A stretch of DNA of 64,000 nt from Sulfurovum sp. (GCA_020525365.1 JAIZOF010000001.1:402381-466380), one strand, 5' to 3'; positions 26,052 to 35,642 are shown, numbered from the stretch's first letter. The notes: a model not told the origin generated them from the letters alone. Numbers and translations are program-made.

Positions 26052-28166
26052 ATGGAAAACAAACAAGTATTTGGAACAAGAGAAGCACTTCTTTTGATGA
26101 TGATGGCATATATTTTTAGTTTTGCTATACGTATGATATGGGTATATCAATTTCATGGTAACCCCAATTTTTTCTGGAATGAGCAGTTGATGATTAATAC
26201 CAATGATGGGTACTGCTTTGCCTCTGGTGTACAAAAAGTACTCTTTGATATGCATGCAGATAATCCTCGCATCCCTTCTGTGTGGTCTTATGGAGTGGTG
26301 GCATTAACTGTATTGCTTACTAAACTAACGCCATTTACCATGGAAACGATTATACTTTATATGCCTGCAATTATTTCAAGTTTGGTTGTGGTGCCCATTA
26401 TACTTATTACGAGACTCTACAAAGAGTCAGCATGGGGATTTTTTGCAGCATTGGTGGGTTCCATTACGTGGAGTTACTATAACCGTACGATGATAGGGTA
26501 TTATGATACTGATATGTTTTCGGCAATGGCACCGATGTTTATTCTATACTTCCTAATGAAGAGTACTGTAGATTTTAGTTTAAAATCAGCACTGTATGCG
26601 GCATTAGCAATTGCAATATATCCATTTCTCTATAATTCGGGAGCCTCTATTGTCTATGCAATGGGTATAATATATGCACTATATCTCATTGTGTATCATC
26701 GCAATCAAGAGACTACTTATTACTCAATCATACTTGTTTTTCTAGCATTGATTCCCTTTCCTTTTGATGATCCATTTTCCTATATTTTAAAAATTGCTGT
26801 ACTTGTGATACTTTATATATTTTTGTATCAGAGAAAGATATTGGCACAAAAACAGGCAATGGTTATGGCAGGCACACTGTTTATACTTTTTATGTATTAT
26901 GGAAATGTTTTTGGCTTGATTCTTTCAAAGATTGTTTTTTATACAACAACTGGGACTACAGGTAAAGGTTTACACTTCTACTCGGTATCTCAGACAATCC
27001 GAGAAGCAGGAAAGATTCCTTTTGAAATATTTGCAAATCGTATTTCGGGCTCTATACCGAGTTTAATAGTGGCGATAGCAGGATATATTATGCTTGTGAT
27101 ACGTTATCGACCCTTTTTGTTGGCATTACCATTGGTGGCAATAGGCGCCTTTGCAATATGGGGAGGGTTGCGGTTTACTGTATATGCTGTACCCATTGCT
27201 GCAATATCTTCAGTCTATCTCTCTCATTTTCTAATTAGTAAAATATCTAAGAGAAGAGGCTCCTATATCTTTGGTATGATGATGCTAGTAGTAGCAATAC
27301 TCTCTCCAAACATTAAACATATTATTGGGTATAGGGTGCCAACGGTTATGAAGAGTATAGAGGTGCGGGATCTTGATAGGCTTAAGCAGATCTCTTCTTC
27401 AAAGGATTATACGATTGCATGGTGGGACTATGGATATCCTATTTGGTTTTATTCTAATACGAATACCATTATTGATGGCGCTAAACATCAAAATGATAAC
27501 TTTATTGTTTCTAAGATTATGCAGACAGACTCTCCTGAGCTTGCAGCCAATTTAAGCCGGTTAGCAGTAGAGACTTATGTCTCTTCTGGTTATAAAAATA
27601 TTACTGATACACTTTTTAAAAATGGTCAAAAAGATCAGATAGATCCAAATCTACTTTTGACAGAACTTGAGAGTCGTTCATATAAGCTTCCTAAGAAGAG
27701 TAGAGAAGTTTATTTATATTTTCCCTCCAAAATGTATAGTATCTTTCCGGTAGTAGCACGGTTTGGAAATATTGACCTAACAACTGGGGAGCCTGAGCGA
27801 AATATTGCATTTTATCCTACACGGAAAATAAAGAGCAAAAAAGATTTTTTAAAATTTTCAAATGGTATTGTTTTTGATATTTCTAGGGGTGAACTAATTC
27901 TCAGAAAGAGACGAGTGCCTCTAAAGTATTTTGTAACTACAGGGTTTTCCAATGATGGAAAGCAGCGGACTCGTGCACAGATGTATCATTCTGATGGTAG
28001 ATATGCAGTCATCTATATGCAAAGTTATGGACAGTTCATTGTAATGGATGCAGAGACATTTAACTCTATGTATGTGCAGATGTCTATTTTAGGAAAATAT
28101 GACAAAACACTTTTTGAATTGGTTGTCTCTTCTCCATATTCGAAGATATATCGCGTAAAAAGATAA
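26052..28166 (+). CDS. pglB: Oligosaccharyltransferase PglB (STT3 family)
   Basis: A 704-residue membrane enzyme transferring lipid-linked oligosaccharide to Asn of periplasmic proteins. About 13 N-terminal membrane helices carry Asp52 (NTNDGY), the D152-T-D154 motif in GYYDTDMF, and the external-loop SVSQTIREAG with its catalytic-site Glu. The FANRISGS segment holds the Arg that in C. jejuni PglB reads the acidic -2 residue of the sequon. The soluble domain has W457-W-D-Y-G461 and the MI motif M561-Y-S-I564-F-P-V-V568. All key residues of the C. jejuni enzyme appear retained, so a D/E-X-N-X-S/T specificity is expected. It ends 3 bp from a convergent WecA-like gene. Confidence 0.96.
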   Translation: MENKQVFGTREALLLMMMAYIFSFAIRMIWVYQFHGNPNFFWNEQLMINTNDGYCFASGVQKVLFDMHADNPRIPSVWSYGVVALTVLLTKLTPFTMETIILYMPAIISSLVVVPIILITRLYKESAWGFFAALVGSITWSYYNRTMIGYYDTDMFSAMAPMFILYFLMKSTVDFSLKSALYAALAIAIYPFLYNSGASIVYAMGIIYALYLIVYHRNQETTYYSIILVFLALIPFPFDDPFSYILKIAVLVILYIFLYQRKILAQKQAMVMAGTLFILFMYYGNVFGLILSKIVFYTTTGTTGKGLHFYSVSQTIREAGKIPFEIFANRISGSIPSLIVAIAGYIMLVIRYRPFLLALPLVAIGAFAIWGGLRFTVYAVPIAAISSVYLSHFLISKISKRRGSYIFGMMMLVVAILSPNIKHIIGYRVPTVMKSIEVRDLDRLKQISSSKDYTIAWWDYGYPIWFYSNTNTIIDGAKHQNDNFIVSKIMQTDSPELAANLSRLAVETYVSSGYKNITDTLFKNGQKDQIDPNLLLTELESRSYKLPKKSREVYLYFPSKMYSIFPVVARFGNIDLTTGEPERNIAFYPTRKIKSKKDFLKFSNGIVFDISRGELILRKRRVPLKYFVTTGFSNDGKQRTRAQMYHSDGRYAVIYMQSYGQFIVMDAETFNSMYVQMSILGKYDKTLFELVVSSPYSKIYRVKR

Positions 28167-28169
28167 TTT

Positions 28170-29168
28170 CTAAAGAGAATATTTCTCTTTTTGCAATAGA
28201 TAACGGTATAAGATTAGATAAGAAGAAATAAAAGTAAAGGCAATGAGGATATTGCTTATAGACTTGCTAGAATAGACTGTAGAGAGTACCATAAATGGAA
28301 GAGTAGACATTACGATAAAAAGTGCAGTTAATGGATTGTTTTTTGTGAGTTGCCTATAGATAAGCATATGTAGGTGTTTATTATCGGGTTTCAGGGGAGA
28401 TAGTCCGAGACTAAGTTTGCGAATAATGGAAAAGATAACCTCCCAAACAGGATAGATAAATACAGTTAAAATATACCAAGGACTAACACTTTCATACCTA
28501 CTTGCTAGAAAAATACCTATAATTGAGACTATAAAACCAAGCAAATAGGCACCTCCATCTCCAAGAAATATCTTACCTTTGGGAAAATTGAGTACCATAA
28601 AACCTAGTATTGCGCCCATAATAATTTCAATGATTTGTACCATTTCGCTACTATTATTTTGATGGGCAGTGATATCAAAAGAAAGCAGGATAAAAAAAAT
28701 CACACCAGCAGCAAGACCATTGAACCCATCAATAATATTAATAGCATTCATCATGCCTACAATGGCAAAAGCACTAAAAAGCATACCAAGCCAATAGGGC
28801 ATATTGATACCTAGTCCAAGATAGGTAACAACAGAATGTGTAAGCCAAATTGCACTTATTGCAGCAAAAACCTGAAGAATAAGTCGGAAATGGGGACTTA
28901 GAGTGTTATGGTAATCCTCTAAAATACCGCTGAGAAAGGCAAGTAGCAAAGGAAGCATCAGTTGTACACCTAAAGGAGAAAAAAGAAGTAAAATTATACC
29001 AAGAAAAATACCGATACCTCCTCCACGTGATGTTGTAGAAGTATGAAAATGTTGAGGTTTTGTACTATGTTCTGGATCTAAGAAGAACTGGTATTTTCGA
29101 CTAAGGAGGATAATCAATATTAAGCTAAGCAAAGAGATAACAAAGGAGTAAAGTGATATAAAATTCAT
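28170..29168 (-). CDS. WecA/WbpL-like polyisoprenyl-phosphate sugar-1-phosphate transferase
   Basis: A 332-residue MraY/WecA-family enzyme with about 10-11 membrane helices. The conserved cytosolic motifs are MNAINIIDGFNGLAAG (catalytic Asp, about residues 140-155), FLGDGGAYLLGF (about 200-211) and PDNKHLHMLIYR (HxH, about 269-280). It transfers a HexNAc-1-phosphate type group to undecaprenyl phosphate and so starts a lipid-linked glycan. It faces pglB, 3 bp apart, and no PglC-like initiator is present in the window, so it may start the N-glycan. A role in O-antigen is the alternative. MraY itself is excluded by the motif variants and the absence of mur neighbours. Confidence 0.85.
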   Translation of the reverse strand: MNFISLYSFVISLLSLILIILLSRKYQFFLDPEHSTKPQHFHTSTTSRGGGIGIFLGIILLLFSPLGVQLMLPLLLAFLSGILEDYHNTLSPHFRLILQVFAAISAIWLTHSVVTYLGLGINMPYWLGMLFSAFAIVGMMNAINIIDGFNGLAAGVIFFILLSFDITAHQNNSSEMVQIIEIIMGAILGFMVLNFPKGKIFLGDGGAYLLGFIVSIIGIFLASRYESVSPWYILTVFIYPVWEVIFSIIRKLSLGLSPLKPDNKHLHMLIYRQLTKNNPLTALFIVMSTLPFMVLSTVYSSKSISNILIAFTFISSYLILYRYLLQKEKYSL

Positions 29169-29304
29169 TATAGGTACTTTTTATAAAATTATACAGTAGT
29201 GTAGATTATGGTAGGCTATAGTCTTTGAGTCTCTTTCTGTTTTTTCAGTAGGCACCGTAGTGGCAAACTCTTCACTTCATATCATCTCTCACTTTAGGAT
29301 ATTT

Positions 29305-29313
29305 TGATAAAAT
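29305..29313 (+). promoter_or_regulatory. Extended -10 promoter for waaC-waaM
   Basis: TGATAAAAT lies 26 bp before the waaC ATG, giving a leader of about 20 nt with AAAGAGA as ribosome-binding region. Confidence 0.4.
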
Positions 29314-29338
29314 TAGAGAAATTTTAAAGAGACAGTAA

Positions 29339-30334
29339 ATGAAAATTGCAATTGTTAAACTATCAGCCATGGGCGATATTATACATGCCATGACGGCACT
29401 TCAATATCTCAAAGCAGTTAACCCTCATATACAAATAGATTGGATTACCGAAGAGGTGTTTGCACCTATATTGGAATATAATCCTGATATTGACACGATC
29501 CTTCCTGTAAACTTAAAAGGTTTAAAAAAAAGAAGATCCCAGTTTTTTATAGAGGTAAAAAAAATACGTACATATGCTAAAAATAATTATGATTTGGTCG
29601 TAGACGTACAAGGACTTTTAAAATCATCAGTTGTCTCTCGTATAATTGGTAAAACAGTAGGATTTGATGCGCAATCATCAAGAGAACCTATAGCCTCTTT
29701 ATTTTATTCGAAATGCTTTCAAATACCATATGAGATGAATGTTATTGAACGTAATATAAAATTAATACTTCAAGCTATTGGAAGTTCCGATAAAGGGATT
29801 GATCTTATGACCAAAAAACCTTTTTTATTTTTTGCAGAATCAGAGAGAAAAAATATACTTCATTTTCTTAAGAAGAGAGGAGCACATATTGTTCATTTTT
29901 TAGGTTCAAGTTGGGAGAGTAAGGTATACCCCAAAGAGAAATTTCTTCAGGTGATTCAAGGATTGGAGGGAAATCACCTTTTGGTATGGGGGTCAGAAGA
30001 GGAGAAGAAAAGTGCAGAGTATATTGCCTCAAGAAGCAATGCAGAGGTAGTTCCTAGGTTGACATTAGGAGAGCTTAAGGCATTGATTTCATCTGCTGAT
30101 TTGGTCATTGGGGGAGATAGTGGTCCTACCCATATGGCTTGGGCTTTAAATCGTCCAAGTATTATGCTCTTTGGACCAACATTGGCGACAAGAAGTACAT
30201 TACAAACAACAATCAATAGAGTAGTTGATTGTGGAAAAGAGATAGATCCTAAAAACATAGATAAAAAAGATTTCTGTATTGGCAATATTCCTGCAGAAAA
30301 AGTTATTTCACTGGCTAAGGAGCTTGGAGTATGA
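29339..30334 (+). CDS. waaC: Lipopolysaccharide heptosyltransferase I
   Basis: A 331-residue GT9 enzyme adding the first heptose to Kdo2-lipid A. The start MKIAIVKLSAMGDIIHAMTA is the typical WaaC N terminus, DVQGLLKSSV follows, and the ADP-heptose site SADLVIGGDSGPTHMAWALN lies at about residues 254-273. It overlaps waaM by 4 bp. Heptose-precursor genes gmhA, hldE and gmhB are close by, while waaF and hldD are not in the window. Confidence 0.95.
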   Translation: MKIAIVKLSAMGDIIHAMTALQYLKAVNPHIQIDWITEEVFAPILEYNPDIDTILPVNLKGLKKRRSQFFIEVKKIRTYAKNNYDLVVDVQGLLKSSVVSRIIGKTVGFDAQSSREPIASLFYSKCFQIPYEMNVIERNIKLILQAIGSSDKGIDLMTKKPFLFFAESERKNILHFLKKRGAHIVHFLGSSWESKVYPKEKFLQVIQGLEGNHLLVWGSEEEKKSAEYIASRSNAEVVPRLTLGELKALISSADLVIGGDSGPTHMAWALNRPSIMLFGPTLATRSTLQTTINRVVDCGKEIDPKNIDKKDFCIGNIPAEKVISLAKELGV

Positions 30335-31224
30335 AAGATTTTTTTTCTGTAATACTTTTTTATACCTTTAAAGTTTTTATATCATTATTGCCTGATCGTT
30401 TTATGTATACAATAATGAAAAGTATTTCTTATATGATATATCGTTTTGATCATAAGCATAGAAAGATTGTGGAGACTAATCTAAACCTTGCTTATGGAGA
30501 AGAGATTTCAAAAGAGAAGAAAAAAGAAATTGCAAGGAAAACGTATTTAAATATTTTACTTTTACTAGTCGATTTTATTCGAAACCATGGTATTTCTCAC
30601 CAATCATTACTAAAAAAAGTAACATTTCAAAATGAGCATATTTTGACCAATGCCCTTAAAAACAAGAAGAGGGTTATTTTGATTGGGGCTCACTACGGAA
30701 ATTGGGAATTACTACTTCTTTCTATTGCAGCAAGATTTGGGTTATTTACGGGAGTTGGAAGAAAATTAAATTCTCCTATGATGGATAGAATATTGAAGAA
30801 AAATCGTCAACAGTTTAATATGGAAATGCTTGATAAAAAAGGAGCAATGAAATCAATGATTCAGACATTGAAAAATAATCGCATATTGGGTTTACTGGTT
30901 GATCAAAATACTAGCGATAATGAAGGAATATTGATTGACTTTTTTGGCAAACAAGCAAGACATACACCATCAGCAGCTATTTTGGCACGACGTTGTGATG
31001 CATTAATTGTTCCAGTATTTATTACTATGGATTCCTATCCTCATCATACGGTTACTTTTTATGATCCAATTGTGGTAGACAAAACAGATGATAAAGATTT
31101 GGATATACGCCTTTCTGTACAAAAACAAGCTGCATTAACAGAACAGATTATTCGACAAAAACCAGAAGAGTGGTTTTGGTTACACCGCCGATGGAAAAAC
31201 CAGTATAAAGAATATTATCAATAA
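30331..31224 (+). CDS. waaM: Lipid A late acyltransferase (LpxL/HtrB/WaaM-like)
   Basis: A 297-residue acyltransferase that adds a secondary acyl chain to lipid A. One N-terminal membrane segment (about 5-25) precedes the catalytic HX4E motif in GAHYGNWELLLL (about residue 119). GRKLNSPMMDRIL, LVDQNTSDNEGILIDFFG and the C-terminal WFWLHRRWKN are all family motifs. Start and waaC stop overlap (ATGA), so the genes are coupled. WaaM is the Campylobacterota name. Confidence 0.92.
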   Translation: MKDFFSVILFYTFKVFISLLPDRFMYTIMKSISYMIYRFDHKHRKIVETNLNLAYGEEISKEKKKEIARKTYLNILLLLVDFIRNHGISHQSLLKKVTFQNEHILTNALKNKKRVILIGAHYGNWELLLLSIAARFGLFTGVGRKLNSPMMDRILKKNRQQFNMEMLDKKGAMKSMIQTLKNNRILGLLVDQNTSDNEGILIDFFGKQARHTPSAAILARRCDALIVPVFITMDSYPHHTVTFYDPIVVDKTDDKDLDIRLSVQKQAALTEQIIRQKPEEWFWLHRRWKNQYKEYYQ

Positions 31225-31278
31225 AAATATGATAATGGAAAGATATGTGAGTTTTGACTGAAATTAGGGGTGTGTGTA

Positions 31279-31845
31279 TCAATTAGGCATATTATCTACA
31301 GCCTGACACAGTATATGACCAATGAGAATATGCATCTCTTGTATGCGAGGAGTATCGTTAGAAGGAATAACAATATTAAGATCACACGCTTCATTCATTT
31401 TTCCACCATCTCTGCCTGAAAAACCAAGACATAGGCAACCTATTTTTTTAGCCATTTTAAAAGCAGAGATAATATTTTGAGAGTTTCCGCTAGTAGAAAT
31501 ACCTACTAGAAGATCACCTTTTTGTGCCAATGCCTCAACTTGCCTACTGAAGATTTTATCATAGCCATAGTCATTTCCTATAGCCGTTAATGCTGAAGTG
31601 TCTGTAGTAAGGGCGATACCAGGAAGTCCACACCTTTCTGTTTTGTATCGTCCAGTTAATTCTGCTGCAATATGCTGTGCATCGGCCGCCGAACCACCAT
31701 TACCACAAAGTAGAATTTTATTCCCACATTTGAGGGTTTCAGTCACTATTATGGAGGCCTTTTCAATAGTTGGGATAAGCTGTAAAATAGTAGCTTCAAG
31801 AGTTGTTTTGTGCGACTCAAGCTCAGACAATATCATAGAATGCAT
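31279..31845 (-). CDS. gmhA: Phosphoheptose isomerase
   Basis: A 188-residue SIS-domain isomerase converting sedoheptulose 7-phosphate to heptose 7-phosphate. [23 protein letters not shown] (about residues 44-66 when read in parts), [18 protein letters not shown] and [11 protein letters not shown] are diagnostic. The ATG at 31845 follows AAAGGAGGGG directly; an ATG two codons later has a better spacing, and the frame is open for 12 codons upstream. It is divergent from msbA. Confidence 0.95.
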   Translation of the reverse strand: MHSMILSELESHKTTLEATILQLIPTIEKASIIVTETLKCGNKILLCGNGGSAADAQHIAAELTGRYKTERCGLPGIALTTDTSALTAIGNDYGYDKIFSRQVEALAQKGDLLVGISTSGNSQNIISAFKMAKKIGCLCLGFSGRDGGKMNEACDLNIVIPSNDTPRIQEMHILIGHILCQAVDNMPN

Positions 31846-31908
31846 GACCCCTCCTTTTGTGTTATGGTAGCCAAACTTCACATAATCCGAGATAATGGAA
31901 ATTTAATG

Positions 31909-31914
31909 TATAAT
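31909..31914 (+). promoter_or_regulatory. -10 box immediately before msbA
   Basis: A perfect TATAAT, preceded by TG, ends 7 bp before the msbA ATG. A start at the normal distance would coincide with the ATG, predicting a leaderless or nearly leaderless message. No Shine-Dalgarno is seen. Confidence 0.45.
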
Positions 31915-31921
31915 CGCACTA

Positions 31922-33631
31922 ATGAAACAGCTGATTAAATACTTTCTTCCTTATATGCTTGATGGCTACAAGAGAGAATTTTTTCTCTCGATACTTGGTA
32001 TGATCGCAGTAGCATTAGGCACAACACTTTCGGCACATCTACTAAAACCGGTACTTGATGATATCTTTATCAACAAAGATCAACAGATGTTGAAATTGAT
32101 ACCAATTGCGATTGTTGGTGTTTTTATGTTGAAATCGATTGGTCGGTTTGTGCAAACTTATTACACTGTTTATATTGGGGATGATATTGTAAGAAAACTT
32201 CGTAATAAACTTGCTAAACATCTTATGTATCAAGATATTGGATATCTCAACCGTATGCGTAGTGGTGAATTACTTAGTCGTGTTACAAATGATATTAACC
32301 GTATTCAATTGGTAGTCTCTTCTATGATTCCAACGATGATGGTTAAATTATTACTTATTGTAACGCTAATAAGCTATATTATCTATCAAAGTCCTAAGCT
32401 TGCATTCTATTTTTTGGTTATTATGCCACTTGCGTTGTTACCGCTTCAGATATTGGCAAAAAAAATGAAGAGATACTCTATGCGTGCGCAGGAGAGTAAC
32501 TCTGATTTAACCTCTCGCCTAACAGAGATTTTTAATAATATTGAAGTGATTAAGTCAAACTCTTCACAGAATTTTGAGTATGAGCGTTTTGCTAAGGAAA
32601 ATATGAATTTTTTTCAACTTGCAATTAAGCAGATGAAAATAAATGCACTTGTTGGCCCCTCTTTAGAGGTTTTTGGTTCTATGGCAATTGCCGTTGCTAT
32701 TTATGTAGGCGCACTTCAAGTTATCCATGATGAGATTACTGTGGGAACTTTTTTTGCCTTTGTAACAGCACTTTTTATGCTGTATGATCCTATCAAAGTA
32801 CTTTCCAATATACACAATTCTATTCAAGATGCTGTTGCTGCAATGGAGCGTATGAATGAATTGTTTGAACATAAGCCTACTATAATATCAGGAAAGAGTG
32901 AGTTGCCTTTTGTTCAAAATGTTTATTTTGAAAATGTCTCCTTGACATATGGAAGTAAGATAGCACTTACACATATTAATCTTGAAGCTCAAAAAGGTAG
33001 GGTTTATGCTTTGGTTGGCGATAGTGGGGCAGGAAAGAGTAGTTTTGTTAATCTATTGGTACGTTTCTATGACCCAACTTCAGGCATTATAAAGATTAAC
33101 AAGAAGAGTATTTCTGAGTACACACTTACATCTTTACATAGCAAGATTGCTTATGTTACTCAGCGTGTCTATATTTTTCAAGATACCATTCTTGCCAATG
33201 TTGCTTACGGTGAAGTACCAAACGAAGAGAAAGTAATCAATGCACTTAAGCGAGCATATGCATGGGAGTTCGTAAAGAAGATGGCTGAGGGTATCCATAC
33301 ATCATTAGATGAGTTTGGTGTAAATCTTAGTGGTGGACAACGTCAGCGTATTGCACTCGCAAGAGCACTCTATAAAGATCCAGATATCCTTATTCTCGAT
33401 GAAGCAACTTCCGCATTGGACAATAAAAGTGAAAAGGCAATACAAAAAGCCCTCGAAAATATTAAAAGTGAAATGATTACCTTTATTGTAGCTCATAGAC
33501 TTACTACTATAGAAAAAGCAGATACTGTTTTACTTTTTGAATCTGGTAAAATTATTGAACAAGGCAACTATCAAGCATTACTCCATGATTCCGAATCTTT
33601 TCGAAAGCTTGCTAATAAGCAAGAGCCCTAA
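31922..33631 (+). CDS. msbA: MsbA-like lipid A exporter ABC transporter
   Basis: A 569-residue half-transporter with six membrane helices (about 1-310) fused to an ATPase. LLKPVLDDIF near residue 41 and RNKLAKHLMYQDIGYLNRMRSGELLSRVTNDI are MsbA-like. Walker A is GDSGAGKSS (about 362-370), the signature LSGGQRQRIALARAL (about 470) and Walker B ILILDEATSALD. It probably flips lipid A-core; it does not resemble C. jejuni PglK in the membrane domain. Its last 4 bp overlap the convergent hldE. Confidence 0.88.
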   Translation: MKQLIKYFLPYMLDGYKREFFLSILGMIAVALGTTLSAHLLKPVLDDIFINKDQQMLKLIPIAIVGVFMLKSIGRFVQTYYTVYIGDDIVRKLRNKLAKHLMYQDIGYLNRMRSGELLSRVTNDINRIQLVVSSMIPTMMVKLLLIVTLISYIIYQSPKLAFYFLVIMPLALLPLQILAKKMKRYSMRAQESNSDLTSRLTEIFNNIEVIKSNSSQNFEYERFAKENMNFFQLAIKQMKINALVGPSLEVFGSMAIAVAIYVGALQVIHDEITVGTFFAFVTALFMLYDPIKVLSNIHNSIQDAVAAMERMNELFEHKPTIISGKSELPFVQNVYFENVSLTYGSKIALTHINLEAQKGRVYALVGDSGAGKSSFVNLLVRFYDPTSGIIKINKKSISEYTLTSLHSKIAYVTQRVYIFQDTILANVAYGEVPNEEKVINALKRAYAWEFVKKMAEGIHTSLDEFGVNLSGGQRQRIALARALYKDPDILILDEATSALDNKSEKAIQKALENIKSEMITFIVAHRLTTIEKADTVLLFESGKIIEQGNYQALLHDSESFRKLANKQEP

Positions 33632-35067
33632 CATTTGATCTTGTCAATCATTGCTGACGTGCTCTTTCCTTCAATAAAATCAATTAATCTTATCTCAGGT
33701 ACAATATCACTTCCTGCAACTTTTTTTCCTCTGTAGTCAGCACCCTTGACAAGTATGTTTGGCATCACTTGCTTAATAAGATTATAGGGAGTATCTTCAT
33801 TAAAAGAAACAACATAATCTACACTTTCTAATGCTGCAAGCAAATAAGCACGGTCTTCAAGTAAGTTGACCGGTCGTGTTTCTCCCTTAAGTCTTTTGAT
33901 GCTCTCATCACTATTGAGTCCTACAATAAGCACATCACCAAGTTCTTTTGCTTGTTGTAAGTAGCTAGCATGACCTCGATGAAGTATGTCAAAGCATCCA
34001 TTAGTAAAAATAACCCTTTTTCCTTGTGCTTTAAGACGTTTAGCAATCCACTTAATCTGTTCGAAATTTTTTATTTTACTCTCTGCTTGACCCTTATTGA
34101 GGGAATGCTCATACTCCTCTATTTCATTAAGAGTTGCGGTGGCTGAACCAACCTTTGCTACGACAACAGCAGCAGCTTTATTGGCAAACTCACAAGAAGA
34201 TCGAATATTTAGACCACTTGCAATAGCAACACCTAGTGAAGCAAGGACTGTATCACCGGCACCAGTGACATCATATATTTCTCGCGCAACTGTAGGGATA
34301 ATCTCCATATCTTTGTCAAAAATAGCAATTCCTTCTTCACTTAGTGTAATCATGCCATAGGTTAAATTTAGTTCATTTTTAAGTTTAAAACCAGCCTCTT
34401 TAAGAAGGGCATTACTATCGAGAAAAAGACCCGTTGCCTCTGAAGCCTCTTTTTTGTTTGGGGTTATTAGCATAGCTCCATAATATTTACTATAGTCCTT
34501 TCCTTTAGGATCAACAAGTACAGGTATTTTTGCTTTTTTTGCCAATGTAATAATTTTTTGGGTCAGGGTAGGAGTGAGAACACCTTTGTCATAATCGGAG
34601 AGAAGAATAGCGTCATACCGCTCAATCTTTTGAGTAAAATATTTTAAAATTTCTATTTCTGAAGCAGGAGTAATTTTTTGTTTACTTTCGTCATCGAAAC
34701 GGATAATCTGCTGATTGGAGGCGATGATACGACTCTTTTTTGTGGTAATACGTTCTATCTCATGAGTAAAAATAGATTCAACAATACCAGATTTTTGAAG
34801 CATTGAGATAATGGTTTTGGCATTATTGTCTTCACCAAGCACTGTGAAAACATCTACACGACTTTCCATGGCAATAAGGTTACTAATAACATTTCCTGCA
34901 CCACCTAGAACACTATTCTCTTTCTCAACTTCGAGTACTTGTACTGGTGCTTCTGGTGAGATACGTTCGCATTTACCCCAAATGTAATGATCTACCATGA
35001 GATCACCGACTACTGCAATATGTGGTTTCTTTTGCCTTATTTTGTCCATATATAATTTTTGTTTCAT
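33628..35067 (-). CDS. hldE: Bifunctional heptose 7-phosphate kinase / heptose 1-phosphate adenylyltransferase
   Basis: A 479-residue fusion in ADP-heptose synthesis. Residues about 14-320 are a ribokinase-fold kinase (VVGDLMVDHYIWGKCERISPEAPVQV; DVTGAGDTVLASL with the catalytic Asp). Residues about 340-479 are a cytidylyltransferase-fold adenylyltransferase (FTNGCFDILHRGHASYL with HxGH). Length is as in E. coli HldE. It overlaps gmhB by 4 bp and the two form an operon. Confidence 0.96.
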   Translation of the reverse strand: MKQKLYMDKIRQKKPHIAVVGDLMVDHYIWGKCERISPEAPVQVLEVEKENSVLGGAGNVISNLIAMESRVDVFTVLGEDNNAKTIISMLQKSGIVESIFTHEIERITTKKSRIIASNQQIIRFDDESKQKITPASEIEILKYFTQKIERYDAILLSDYDKGVLTPTLTQKIITLAKKAKIPVLVDPKGKDYSKYYGAMLITPNKKEASEATGLFLDSNALLKEAGFKLKNELNLTYGMITLSEEGIAIFDKDMEIIPTVAREIYDVTGAGDTVLASLGVAIASGLNIRSSCEFANKAAAVVVAKVGSATATLNEIEEYEHSLNKGQAESKIKNFEQIKWIAKRLKAQGKRVIFTNGCFDILHRGHASYLQQAKELGDVLIVGLNSDESIKRLKGETRPVNLLEDRAYLLAALESVDYVVSFNEDTPYNLIKQVMPNILVKGADYRGKKVAGSDIVPEIRLIDFIEGKSTSAMIDKIKC

Positions 35068-35642
35068 AAGGATATTATACCTTGTTGGGTTTTAGTCCTA
35101 GTTACCGAAGTAGTAGGTATTAGGGATGAGTTGGATTTTATATATACAAGAAGATCAGCAAGGGAAGCAAAGTGGTACTTTGTATTTAAAAAATTACCTT
35201 CTCCAATGGCAATAGTATAGCCAATTTTGGCATTTTGAGCGAGATCTATATCACTCTGTTTGTCACCAATCACCCATGAATTTCCAAGATCAATGTTATA
35301 TGCGAGACACGCTTGCTCTACCATTCCCGTATTTGGTTTGCGGCAATGGCAATTTGTGTCAGGTGTATGTGGACAGTGGTAGACACCATTTATAGCAATA
35401 CCATACTTGCTAAACTGTTTTACCATCCATGCTGTTACTGTTAAAAAGTCATCTTCGGTGTAATACCCTCGGCAAATTCCTGACTGGTTTGTAATCACAA
35501 AGATCAAATATCCTGCGTTTGAAAAATATTTTGTTAATTCAAAGATACCATCAATAAATTTAAAACTATCTATACTATGTACATAGCCATAGTCAATGTT
35601 GATAATGCCATCACGGTCAAGAAAAAGGGCTTTGTGTTTCAT
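35064..35642 (-). CDS. gmhB: D-glycero-beta-D-manno-heptose 1,7-bisphosphate 7-phosphatase
   Basis: A 192-residue HAD-family phosphatase in ADP-heptose synthesis. The nucleophile motif is LFLDRDGIINIDYGY (about residues 6-20). FVITNQSGICRGYY, the zinc loop CPHTPDTNCHCRKPNTGM (about residues 91-108) and VIGDKQSDIDLA are all present. It precedes hldE with a 4-bp overlap. The 211-bp region upstream holds nested inverted repeats. Confidence 0.95.
   Translation of the reverse strand: MKHKALFLDRDGIINIDYGYVHSIDSFKFIDGIFELTKYFSNAGYLIFVITNQSGICRGYYTEDDFLTVTAWMVKQFSKYGIAINGVYHCPHTPDTNCHCRKPNTGMVEQACLAYNIDLGNSWVIGDKQSDIDLAQNAKIGYTIAIGEGNFLNTKYHFASLADLLVYIKSNSSLIPTTSVTRTKTQQGIISL

Noticed and set aside
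31922-33631. PglK-type ABC flippase for the N-glycan
   Set aside because: The membrane domain reads like MsbA (LLKPVLDDIF and following), it sits among LPS core genes, and a Wzx-type flippase is already present inside the glycan locus.
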